Below, piece after piece: positions 1-7,645 of a stretch of 64,000 nucleotides of DNA. A program made the translations under genes and the position numbers. A model generated the notes under the pieces. The model was given only the letters and a program-made list of their open reading frames with translations. It made no database searches and was not told where the DNA came from. The DNA comes from Microvenator marinus (lineage in GTDB: Bacteria; Myxococcota_A; Bradymonadia; Bradymonadales; Bradymonadaceae), in assembly GCF_007993755.1 (NCBI RefSeq), contig NZ_CP042467.1, positions 4,550,001 through 4,614,000 of the forward strand. The letters are read 5' to 3'. The first letter of the stretch is position 1. Each line of letters starts with the position of its first letter.

Positions 1-999
1 AACTCCAATCAACGAGCTTTGTGCTGGGGGAGTAATGCCGCCCAAGAGCTTGGGCTCGGGTCAAGCGCGCCTGCGAGCGAGCCCACACCTACTCAGCTCG
101 CCACGACTGGCGTGCTGGAGATATCGACCCGCGCTCAGAATTCATGTTTGAGGACGGCGACCTCGGTTCGGTGTTGGGGGCCCAATGATTTTGGGCAAAT
201 CGGTGATGGGACTCAGAGTCCGCGAAACCAGCCGACTTTGGTCAGCGGCCTCGGCCAGACCCTAAGCATCAGTGTTGGTGGTGGATTTGCCTGTGCACTC
301 ATGCCGGATCGCACCGTTCGTTGCTGGGGTACGAACGCACAGGGGCAGCTAGGTATCGGTTCCTCGGACCAGTTTAGAACGACCCCAGCGCAAGTTCAGG
401 GTCTGACCGATGTCGCGCAGATCGCCACGGGTACGGCGCATACGTGCGCGCTAAAAATCGACGGAAGCGTGTGGTGCTGGGGTTGGAACGAAGACGGACA
501 GCTCAGTGGCACCAATGGTCTTTCTCGCTTTCCAGTGGGCGTCTCGGCGCTCCAAGACATGAAGAGTATTGGACTTGGGAACTATCATTCATGTGCGGTC
601 TCTCAGGCTGATGAACTTTATTGCTGGGGACGCGGTGCTCAGGGGCAAATCGGCGACGGAACACTAACTTCTGCGCAGCGAACACCGGTCAAGTTGAGCC
701 TGGTAAATGTCCTAAAGGTGAGTGCTGGGGCTTCGCACACCTGCGCGGTAATGGAGAACGGAGCGTTGCGCTGTTGGGGTGAGAACAGCGACGGACAGCT
801 CGGCAACGGGACCACCACGCGAAGTTCGTCACCGGTCCTGGTGGGCGGGCTATCCGGGATTTCGAGCGTTTCAGGTGGTGCGTATCATACGTGTGCGACT
901 CGAACGAATGGCCAACTCTATTGCTGGGGCCGCAGCGACTTTGGGCAAATTGGCGACGGAACGACGACACGAAAGCTGAGTCCTGTACAGATTTTTTGA
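1..999 (+). CDS. RCC1-repeat (regulator of chromosome condensation-like) protein, 5' end outside window
   Basis: The frame is open from base 1, so the gene begins upstream and only its C-terminal part is here. The visible 333 residues are about seven RCC1-type repeats, each with a CWG-x-N-x-x-G-Q-(L/I)-G core preceded by a Cys-Ala or Cys-Ala-Leu strand. Such repeats fold into a seven-bladed beta-propeller. In Myxococcota and Bradymonadota these proteins are usually secreted or lipid-anchored, and the two Cys per blade suggest disulfides in an oxidising compartment. A signal peptide cannot be seen because the N-terminus is missing. Function is unknown; propellers of this kind generally bind proteins. 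The next gene starts 14 bases downstream and may be co-transcribed. Confidence 0.85.
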   Translation, partial: NSNQRALCWGSNAAQELGLGSSAPASEPTPTQLATTGVLEISTRAQNSCLRTATSVRCWGPNDFGQIGDGTQSPRNQPTLVSGLGQTLSISVGGGFACALMPDRTVRCWGTNAQGQLGIGSSDQFRTTPAQVQGLTDVAQIATGTAHTCALKIDGSVWCWGWNEDGQLSGTNGLSRFPVGVSALQDMKSIGLGNYHSCAVSQADELYCWGRGAQGQIGDGTLTSAQRTPVKLSLVNVLKVSAGASHTCAVMENGALRCWGENSDGQLGNGTTTRSSSPVLVGGLSGISSVSGGAYHTCATRTNGQLYCWGRSDFGQIGDGTTTRKLSPVQIF

Positions 1000-1013
1000 A
1001 GAAGGTTTGAGAA

Positions 1014-1643
1014 TTGCGTAACTCCACCATCGTCACTCTAGTAATCTTGGCCGTACTCGGGGCTGGTGCGTGGATCTTTCTGGCAGAGCCGTTTTCCAAA
1101 GATACGGGGCTCGTCAAAAAGGCCGCGCTCGCCTTTATGGAAGACCTTCAGTTCAAGGACTTCCGTTCGTCTTCGCTCTATCATCACGAGTTAGAGCGCG
1201 ACCGCGTGGACATTGGTCGAACGCTCGAGAAGCTCTTTCTGGTCAAGCCGGAGCTCCTGGACATAATCGACTACCGCATCGTCAAGATGGACGTGGATAG
1301 TTCAGGAGATCGAGCACGCGTGAAGATTCGAAGCCGATACAAGCGGCTCAATTACGACGAGGAACCCAAGGACGGCGAGCTTCTCCTCTACTGGATTAAG
1401 AGGCACCCTCAATGTCCGATCGGCGCGAGCTGTAGCGTGGATGGGCGTTGTGTTGATGAGTTCGGTAAACTCCTCCTCAAGCCCGAGGACGAGGATAAAA
1501 AGAAAAAGAATTCAAAACCTATCCAAGCCGACGAAGTTGACCCCGGCATGACCGATCAGCACTTTTCGTGCAGTCCAGAGCGCGAACATCAGTGGTTCAT
1601 GAATCTAGATTCGACGCTGAAAGAAAAGCGGTATAACTACTGA
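1014..1643 (+). CDS. membrane-anchored hypothetical protein
   Basis: This 209-residue protein has a TTG start preceded by a purine-rich GAAGAAGG (999-1006). One N-terminal hydrophobic helix (about residues 5-24) acts as a signal anchor, followed by a soluble region. The body resembles the helix-plus-strand layout of NTF2-like or DUF4878-like domains (a long helix with LVKKAALAFMEDLQ, then strands), but I do not recognise the family. Near residues 133-145 it has three closely spaced Cys, and near 160-168 a Lys/Glu/Asp-rich low-complexity stretch. It follows the RCC1 protein by 14 bases. No function is proposed. Confidence 0.7.
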   Translation: MRNSTIVTLVILAVLGAGAWIFLAEPFSKDTGLVKKAALAFMEDLQFKDFRSSSLYHHELERDRVDIGRTLEKLFLVKPELLDIIDYRIVKMDVDSSGDRARVKIRSRYKRLNYDEEPKDGELLLYWIKRHPQCPIGASCSVDGRCVDEFGKLLLKPEDEDKKKKNSKPIQADEVDPGMTDQHFSCSPEREHQWFMNLDSTLKEKRYNY

Positions 1644-1746
1644 TTCGCAGAAAAAGTGAAAAAAGTGGGAATCATAGCTTGCCTCGGCGAGGTTTGCGTC
1701 AACACTTTTGCATCCGAAACTGGATAACATTTGATGAGGTGGACGA

Positions 1747-2730
1747 ATGGAGGACAATCTCAAACCGAGTATCGAAGTCGATAAGCTCTCGAAATCCTAC
1801 GGTGATTTTGTAGCTCTGGACGGCGTGAGTTTCAGCGTTCAGCCCGGCCAGATTGTGGGCTTTCTAGGGCCAAATGGCGCTGGAAAAACGACGACAATGA
1901 AGATTCTGACCTGCTTCATGGCGGCGAGCAGCGGCAGCGCCAAGGTTGCCGGGTATGACGTCTACGATGAGTCCGAAAAGGTGCGCGAGAAGATCGGGTA
2001 TCTTCCTGAAAGTGTGCCGCTTTATGAAGATATGATCGTCTATGATTATCTGAACTTCATGGCGGAGATTCGTGGCGTCGAGAAGTCAAAGCGGCATGGC
2101 GCCATCAAGAGGGCTGCGGAGCTGACGGGCCTGACGCATATGATCGGTCGAGAGATTTTCGAGCTTTCGAAGGGCTATCGGCAACGTGTGGGGCTGGCTC
2201 AGGCGATTATTCACGAGCCAGACGTGGTGATTTTGGACGAGCCTACGAGCGGTCTAGATCCCAATCAGATTCTGGAGATCCGAGACTTGATCAAAGAGAT
2301 TGGAAGGGAGAAGACGGTCATTTTCTCCACGCATATTTTGGGCGAGGTCTCGGCTGTTTGTGACCGGATCATCCTGATCAATCGCGGGAAAATTGTGGCA
2401 GATGGCTCTTTTGAAGAGCTTTCGAAACAGGTGGCCGAGCGCGAGCGCGGCGTGGTTGTTCGTCTGAAAGACTTAAACGCCGAGAAGAAGCTCGCCTTGA
2501 AGGGCATTAGTGGTGTGGCGGAGATGGTTGACCATTTGGGTGGAGTAAAGCTCGTGGGCAGCGATGATGACGCTATCAGAAAGGCTTGCCTCGAACTCGT
2601 GCAGAACGAGGGGTGGGAATTGTTGTCCATCGATACGTATCGACCAGACCTCGAAGAAGTCTTCAGGGCGTTGACGCGAGATGACTTTGTGGCGCCTGAG
2701 AAGGATGACTTGAAAGTGGCGGAGGGCTAG
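1747..2730 (+). CDS. ABC transporter ATP-binding protein, GldA-like
   Basis: A 327-residue ABC ATPase. Visible motifs are Walker A GPNGAGKT (about residue 40), the ABC signature written as LSKGYRQRVGLA, Walker B VVILDEP and a switch His in FSTHIL. The ~90-residue C-terminal extension is typical of ABC-2 type and GldA-like ATPases. GAGGTGG lies about 6 bases before the ATG. The next three genes encode an ABC-2 permease, a GldG-like protein and a DUF4340 protein. This set occurs in many non-gliding bacteria as well as in Bacteroidota gliding systems, so export of an unknown envelope substrate is a safer statement than gliding motility. Confidence 0.93.
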   Translation: MEDNLKPSIEVDKLSKSYGDFVALDGVSFSVQPGQIVGFLGPNGAGKTTTMKILTCFMAASSGSAKVAGYDVYDESEKVREKIGYLPESVPLYEDMIVYDYLNFMAEIRGVEKSKRHGAIKRAAELTGLTHMIGREIFELSKGYRQRVGLAQAIIHEPDVVILDEPTSGLDPNQILEIRDLIKEIGREKTVIFSTHILGEVSAVCDRIILINRGKIVADGSFEELSKQVAERERGVVVRLKDLNAEKKLALKGISGVAEMVDHLGGVKLVGSDDDAIRKACLELVQNEGWELLSIDTYRPDLEEVFRALTRDDFVAPEKDDLKVAEG

Positions 2731-2732
2731 AA

Positions 2733-3443
2733 ATGCAGAAGATTTATTTTGTGTGGAAACGGGAAGTTAGCGCCTATTTCAGCTCGGTAGTGGCCTATGT
2801 GGTGGCCGTGCTCTTTCTATTGATCACAGGAGCGCTCTTTTGGCTGAACTACTTCCAAGAACTCAACCTTTTGTCCCTGCGACCCTACTTCAACCAGGCT
2901 CCACTCTTCTTGGCCTTCTTTGCGCCAGCCATCACGATGGGATTGCTGGCCACTGAAAAGCGCTCGGGAACGCTCCAGCTCATGATGACCATGCCGGTCT
3001 CGGACTTTCAGATCGTGACTGGGAAGTTCCTCGCTGCGCTCACGCTTTTAGGCGTAGTCTTCTTGATGACTCTTCCCTATCCAATCACGCTTTCTCAGTT
3101 GGGAGATTTGGATTGGGGAGCGACCATCGCGGGGTACGTGGGGCTCCTCCTTTTGGGCGGGGCGTATGCGGCCATTGGAATCATGGCGTCGAGTTGGACT
3201 CAGGATCAGGTGGTCGCCATTCTGATCGCGTTTTCGATTTCGTTCTTCCTCTATTTGATAGACCAACTCGTGGGGCAACCTACGGGTGGCATGGCGTACG
3301 CCGTTCAGTACCTTTCAACGAATTTTCATTTTCAAAATATTGCCCGTGGAGTCATCGACCTAAGAGATGTGATTTATTACCTCTCGGTGATCACGGTTTC
3401 CCTTGTAGTGGCGCAGGCATCCATTGCCTCGCGTCGATGGTGA
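2733..3443 (+). CDS. ABC-2 type permease, GldF-like
   Basis: A 236-residue integral membrane protein with six predicted helices. Features include the KREVSAYFSSVVAYVV start typical of this permease group and an ATEKRSGTLQLMMTMPVSD segment, the coupling loop conserved in ABC-2 permeases that work with GldA-type ATPases. It starts 2 bases after the ATPase stop, so the two are almost certainly co-translated and form one transporter. The substrate cannot be read from the sequence. Confidence 0.9.
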   Translation: MQKIYFVWKREVSAYFSSVVAYVVAVLFLLITGALFWLNYFQELNLLSLRPYFNQAPLFLAFFAPAITMGLLATEKRSGTLQLMMTMPVSDFQIVTGKFLAALTLLGVVFLMTLPYPITLSQLGDLDWGATIAGYVGLLLLGGAYAAIGIMASSWTQDQVVAILIAFSISFFLYLIDQLVGQPTGGMAYAVQYLSTNFHFQNIARGVIDLRDVIYYLSVITVSLVVAQASIASRRW

Positions 3444-3451
3444 GGTGAGTC

Positions 3452-5125
3452 ATGGCAGAGAAAAAACGAATCATAACAGGTGGTAACGCGGTAGCCGTGG
3501 TGGTTATCACGATCATCAGTGCCGTCGTTCTGAACTTGATCATGGCCCGCGTCCCGGTTCCTTTCGATCTTACTGAGAACAAGATTTTCACGCTCAGTGA
3601 CGCAAGCAAAGAGGTCGTCGGAAACCTGGAAGAACCGGTAGAGGTCAAGGTCTTCATATCTAGCGATATGCCGCCGCCATTTCACACCTTGGCTCAGCAG
3701 GTCAACGACCTTTTGGCTGACTATCAGAGCGCATCTGGGGGCAAGCTAACCTATCAGATCATCCAGCCAAGCTCGGACGATGAGGAGGCCGAGGAGGCCG
3801 CTCGAGGTTTCGGAATTGAGAAGGTCGGCATCGGTACCGAGTCGGAAGACGAAGTCGCGCTCAGGGCCGTCTACAAAGGCGTGGCCTTTGTGATGGGAGA
3901 TAAGGTCGAAGTCATTGCGGACCTCAGAACCACGGGGTCCGTCGAGTTCGACAATTTTGAGTATGACTTTACGAAGGCGTTGATGAACCTCACGCTCAAG
4001 GAGTCCCGAAAACTAGCGTTTGCGTCTGGGTTCGGTGGACCTGGTTCGCAGCCCGGATTTGCAGAAGGTATTCGGCCAACCTTCAAGCAGCTTTATGGGG
4101 ATTTGGTCGAAGTATCTGTCGAGGATATTTCAGACGGAGAGGTTGCCGAGGATATCGATGCACTGGTCATTCTCAACTTTTCGGAGCCTGTATCGGCCAA
4201 GGGGAAATTTGCGATCGACCAGTTCCTGCAACGGGGAGGTAGCGTCGGTTGGTACCAAAGTGCCAGCGGATTGGATGAGCAACTGATGCGTCAGTTTGCC
4301 CAACAAATGGGGCCAAACGCGCGCATGCCGGATATCAGGCGACCCCTGAATCATGGGCTTGAAGACCTCTTTAAGGTCTACGGAATTGAGCTTCGAAAAG
4401 ACACCGTGCTCGATAGGAAGAACGCGCTTGCACTCGGTCTGGTGATGACCGAGCAAGGACTTGCGCGCGTGAGTCATCCGGCGTCTTTCCTGATGACGGA
4501 TATCGATAGAGAGCTTCCATTTACCCGCGATATCTACGCCATCGGCATGCCTGCTCCGTCGAGTATGGTGCTCTTGCCGAGCGTGGCGGAGTCTAAAGAC
4601 CTGGAAGGTTTTGAGGTTGTTAGGACTTCCGACGTGGCGGTACGAAGACCTACACCACCGCAATCACTGAACTACCAAGACCTTTCTCAGCCTGCCGCTG
4701 ACGAAAGCCCCGGCCCCTTTGTTGTGGCGGCCGCCCTTCAAGGTGAACTGCCGAGCTGGCTCGAGTCCAATCCGATTCCAGAGGGAATGAGCGAGGAGAA
4801 CGTGGTCAAGGAAAAGAAGCCTGCCCGCGTGTTGGTCGTGGGTAGTGCCGACTTCTTCCAGCCCAACCCACAACTGGGTTTCAACGAACAACTCGCCGGT
4901 TTCGGAGGGCAATTCTTGATCTCGAGTTTGGAGTGGTTGGTTCAGGACAACGCGCTCACCAATATCCGAGGAAAGTCGCTTCCACGGTTGATTGGCGACG
5001 TGCCGAAGTCTGAACAGCGCCGTGTGCAGCTGATGAATATTGTCTTTGTACCACTTTTCTTTGGTGTGCTCGGTTGGACAATTTTGCAGCTTCGTCGCCG
5101 GCGCAAAGACAAGATTATTCTCTAG
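3452..5125 (+). CDS. GldG-like ABC transporter auxiliary protein
   Basis: A 557-residue protein with an N-terminal membrane helix (about residues 10-32) and a large extracytoplasmic part. The segment VPFDLTENKIFTLSDASKEVV is the hallmark of the GldG/IntraFlagellar-like ABC auxiliary family. A second hydrophobic helix lies at the very C-terminus (about 530-548) followed by an Arg/Lys cluster, so both ends are membrane-anchored with the bulk outside. It begins 8 bases after the permease. In this family the periplasmic part probably handles or senses the substrate; that role is inferred. Confidence 0.88.
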   Translation: MAEKKRIITGGNAVAVVVITIISAVVLNLIMARVPVPFDLTENKIFTLSDASKEVVGNLEEPVEVKVFISSDMPPPFHTLAQQVNDLLADYQSASGGKLTYQIIQPSSDDEEAEEAARGFGIEKVGIGTESEDEVALRAVYKGVAFVMGDKVEVIADLRTTGSVEFDNFEYDFTKALMNLTLKESRKLAFASGFGGPGSQPGFAEGIRPTFKQLYGDLVEVSVEDISDGEVAEDIDALVILNFSEPVSAKGKFAIDQFLQRGGSVGWYQSASGLDEQLMRQFAQQMGPNARMPDIRRPLNHGLEDLFKVYGIELRKDTVLDRKNALALGLVMTEQGLARVSHPASFLMTDIDRELPFTRDIYAIGMPAPSSMVLLPSVAESKDLEGFEVVRTSDVAVRRPTPPQSLNYQDLSQPAADESPGPFVVAAALQGELPSWLESNPIPEGMSEENVVKEKKPARVLVVGSADFFQPNPQLGFNEQLAGFGGQFLISSLEWLVQDNALTNIRGKSLPRLIGDVPKSEQRRVQLMNIVFVPLFFGVLGWTILQLRRRRKDKIIL

Positions 5126-5137
5126 AGAGGTAGAGTC

Positions 5138-6439
5138 ATGAAAAAAGGAACACTCATAGCGATTGGGGTGCTCTTGGGGCTCCTGGCAGTCTTCTTCTTG
5201 ACCCGAGAGTCGCCTCAAACGAAGGTCGCAGCCCCCCATGTCATCAAGAGCGTAGAGGGATTGGCGCGCATTGAACTCACAAGGCCACTTGAAGATGGCA
5301 AAGAGCTCGTGGTCTTGGAGAAATCCGACGATGGCTGGCAGATGACCAAACCCGTTGAATCACCGCTGGCAGCGTCCGTGCTGGAGAAGCTGGAGGTGTT
5401 CAATTCCGATATTCGAACTGACGACCTGAGAATCTCGGCGGACAAAGTCGCGGAGTACGGCCTCGGAGAGGACGTGGTCACGGTGGCGCTCTTCACCTCC
5501 GATGGCAGTGCGGCTGCGCGGGAGTTTGGGGTGGGGCAGACGGTGAGCGTGGAGAATACCGGAGCAAAACGAACCTTCATTCTCTCCAACGAAAAGCCCT
5601 ATCGAGCGCAAGCTGCGTTGGACTTTCTGAAAGAGCCGGTCGCTGATTTGCGATCCAAAGAAATCTTTAGATCAGAGCGAGAGCTACTGACCGAGTTTGT
5701 GCTCAACAAAGGCGAAACTAGATTTGCGCTTCGTAAGCCTGAAAGTGGTTGGGAGATGGAGGATAAGTCGATGCCGGTCGAGAATTCGGTCGTGTCGAGC
5801 TTCGTTAACACGCTGACGAATCTGAACGCCGTGGGATTTTCGGATAGGCCCGCCGCGGAGGTGGGGCTTGAGCCACCTCAGTATCTGATCAATGCCAAGT
5901 TTGGGGATTCCTTCGCTCGGATTGCACTCTCCCAAGTAGGCGATGAGTACTTTGCTCAGCGACTCGGAAACCCAACCATCTACAAGATTTCAAAATTCAA
6001 TGCGGATAGCCTGATGCTGGATGAGTTGAAGTTGAGAAACCGCGTGGCACAAGAGTTCGACACGAAAGACATCAAGACCATTGAGTTTGCCGGCGAGGAT
6101 AGGGTGGTGCTTTCCAAGAGCGGGGAAGAGTGGACGACGCTTCGGCCTGAGAGAAAGAGTGTGAATCAAGACAAGGTCAAGGGGCATCTCACCACGATTT
6201 CGCGGCTTCGGGCGTCGAGATTTGAAAATGTTGAACTGGGTGACGTCGGGCTTAGCCGGCCCGAGAAGTCGGTGATTGTGCGAACAAACTCAGATGCGTT
6301 TGAGCTTTTGATCGGCAGTGAGGTCGAGGGAAGTGAAGACGTCTGGGCAAAGTGGAAGCATCAAGATTTGATCTGGGTCATGCCGAAATTCGTATTGGAT
6401 AAGCTGGCACCCAAAATTGGTGATTTTGAAGAATCGTAG
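5138..6439 (+). CDS. DUF4340 domain protein of the GldAFG-type exporter operon
   Basis: A 433-residue protein with a single N-terminal helix (residues 5-21) and repeated beta-rich modules containing GW-x-M-x-K-P and (L/Y)GL-x-x-P motifs. This pattern is characteristic of DUF4340, which commonly follows GldG-like genes. It probably sits on the outer face of the inner membrane. The gene starts 12 bases after the GldG-like stop with an AGAGAGGTAGAG ribosome-binding region. Its biochemical role is unknown. Confidence 0.85.
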   Translation: MKKGTLIAIGVLLGLLAVFFLTRESPQTKVAAPHVIKSVEGLARIELTRPLEDGKELVVLEKSDDGWQMTKPVESPLAASVLEKLEVFNSDIRTDDLRISADKVAEYGLGEDVVTVALFTSDGSAAAREFGVGQTVSVENTGAKRTFILSNEKPYRAQAALDFLKEPVADLRSKEIFRSERELLTEFVLNKGETRFALRKPESGWEMEDKSMPVENSVVSSFVNTLTNLNAVGFSDRPAAEVGLEPPQYLINAKFGDSFARIALSQVGDEYFAQRLGNPTIYKISKFNADSLMLDELKLRNRVAQEFDTKDIKTIEFAGEDRVVLSKSGEEWTTLRPERKSVNQDKVKGHLTTISRLRASRFENVELGDVGLSRPEKSVIVRTNSDAFELLIGSEVEGSEDVWAKWKHQDLIWVMPKFVLDKLAPKIGDFEES

Positions 6440-6448
6440 TGAGGAAAT

Positions 6449-7393
6449 ATGCGAATAGCCTTTGTGATGGACCCTATCGAAGCGGTCAATATCGACGCGG
6501 ACACGACCTTTGCGCTGATGTTGGCGGCCCAAGAGCGCGGACACGATGTCTTCTATGTGCGAATGCAAGACATGTATGCGCGTGGAAACGAGGCGTGGTC
6601 TAGGGTTGTTCGCGTAAATTTGAAGCGGGTCAAGGGAGCTCATTTTGAATTCGGCGTAGAGTCCGACATGGCGCTTCATGAGCTCGATGTCATATTCATG
6701 CGCAAGGACCCTCCCTTTGATATCGCCTATCTGCACGCCGTTCACTTGCTCGAGCTCGCCCAAGAGCTTGGTGCTCTCGTGATGAACTCTCCGGACGGCT
6801 TGAGAGCGGCCAACGAGAAGCTCTACGCCCTGCATTTCCCCGAGGCAACTCCTACGACTCTGGTGTCCAAGTCGGCGCGCATCATTCGGCAATTTGCGGC
6901 AGATCAGGGCGGGCGTTGTATCATCAAGCCCTTGGATGGGCACGGTGGTGAAGGTGTCTTCATGCTCGATTTGGAGGACCGCAACGCCAGTGCGCTCCTC
7001 GAAGTGATGACCCGCCATGAAACTGAGTATCTGATGTGCCAAACCTACCTGCCCGCAGCGCGGAAAGGGGATAAACGCATCTTGATGCTAGATGGAGAGC
7101 CGATGGGAGCCATTCTGCGCGTGCCACAAGAGAAGGACCACCGAGGCAATATCCACGTGGGTGGTCGTGTGGAAAAGACCGACTTGAGCCCGCGAGATCT
7201 GGAGATTTGCCAGATGGTCGGGCCGCGTCTACGCGAGGACGGGCTCTATTTTGTGGGGCTTGATGTGATCGGCGACTATCTGACCGAGGTCAACGTCACA
7301 AGTCCAACCGGTATTCAGGAGATGAGTCGCCTCAACGGGGTCGACGGGCCAGCCGAGGTCATTCGCTGGATGGAAGATAGACGGGCGCAATAA
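6449..7393 (+). CDS. gshB: glutathione synthase
   Basis: A 314-residue protein of the usual GshB length that joins gamma-glutamylcysteine and glycine using ATP. It starts MRIAFVMDPIEAVNIDADTT, the conserved GshB N-terminus. It has the FMRKDPPFD substrate loop, the IIKPLDGHGGEGVF ATP-grasp segment and the C-terminal EVNVTSPTGIQE motif that binds Mg2+ and the second substrate. It starts 9 bases after the DUF4340 gene, so it is the last gene of the exporter operon. Beyond the tRNA downstream lies a Kef-type antiporter, a family that can be gated by glutathione, which makes the arrangement suggestive. Confidence 0.96.
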   Translation: MRIAFVMDPIEAVNIDADTTFALMLAAQERGHDVFYVRMQDMYARGNEAWSRVVRVNLKRVKGAHFEFGVESDMALHELDVIFMRKDPPFDIAYLHAVHLLELAQELGALVMNSPDGLRAANEKLYALHFPEATPTTLVSKSARIIRQFAADQGGRCIIKPLDGHGGEGVFMLDLEDRNASALLEVMTRHETEYLMCQTYLPAARKGDKRILMLDGEPMGAILRVPQEKDHRGNIHVGGRVEKTDLSPRDLEICQMVGPRLREDGLYFVGLDVIGDYLTEVNVTSPTGIQEMSRLNGVDGPAEVIRWMEDRRAQ

Positions 7394-7439
7394 GCGCTTG
7401 CTCAAGTTCAAGAGCGGTGCTAGACCATCGCTCCCGAAA

Positions 7440-7511
7440 GGGCGCATAGCTCAGTGGGAGAGCACACCCTTCACACGGGTGGGGTCGCAAGTTCAATCCT
7501 TGCTGCGCCCA
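7440..7511 (+). tRNA. tRNA-Val (anticodon CAC)
   Basis: A full cloverleaf can be folded. The acceptor stem is GGGCGCA / TGCGCCC. The D arm has GCTC / GAGC. The anticodon stem CACCC / GGGTG closes loop TTCACAC, giving anticodon CAC (reads GUG, Val). The T arm GCAAG / CTTGC closes loop TTCAATC. The discriminator base is A and the CCA end is not encoded. It lies in the gap between gshB and the antiporter gene and is followed at once by a hairpin with a T run. Confidence 0.95.
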
Positions 7512-7518
7512 TGAAAGA

Positions 7519-7552
7519 ACCTGCCAAGTCTCTACGATTTGGCAGGTTTTTT
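7519..7552 (+). terminator. rho-independent terminator after tRNA-Val
   Basis: ACCTGCCAA (7519-7527) and TTGGCAGGT (7539-7547) form a 9-bp stem around an 11-base loop, followed by six T (7547-7552). It sits 7 bases after the end of the tRNA, so it ends the tRNA transcript and possibly read-through from gshB. Confidence 0.9.
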
Positions 7553-7645
7553 GTTGCGCAAGTTCTTCGCTTCATGCACTTGGGGAATCCTAATCTCATT
7601 GAACGGCATCAGAATCGACCTTCTGATTAAGTGAAAGGAATCACC

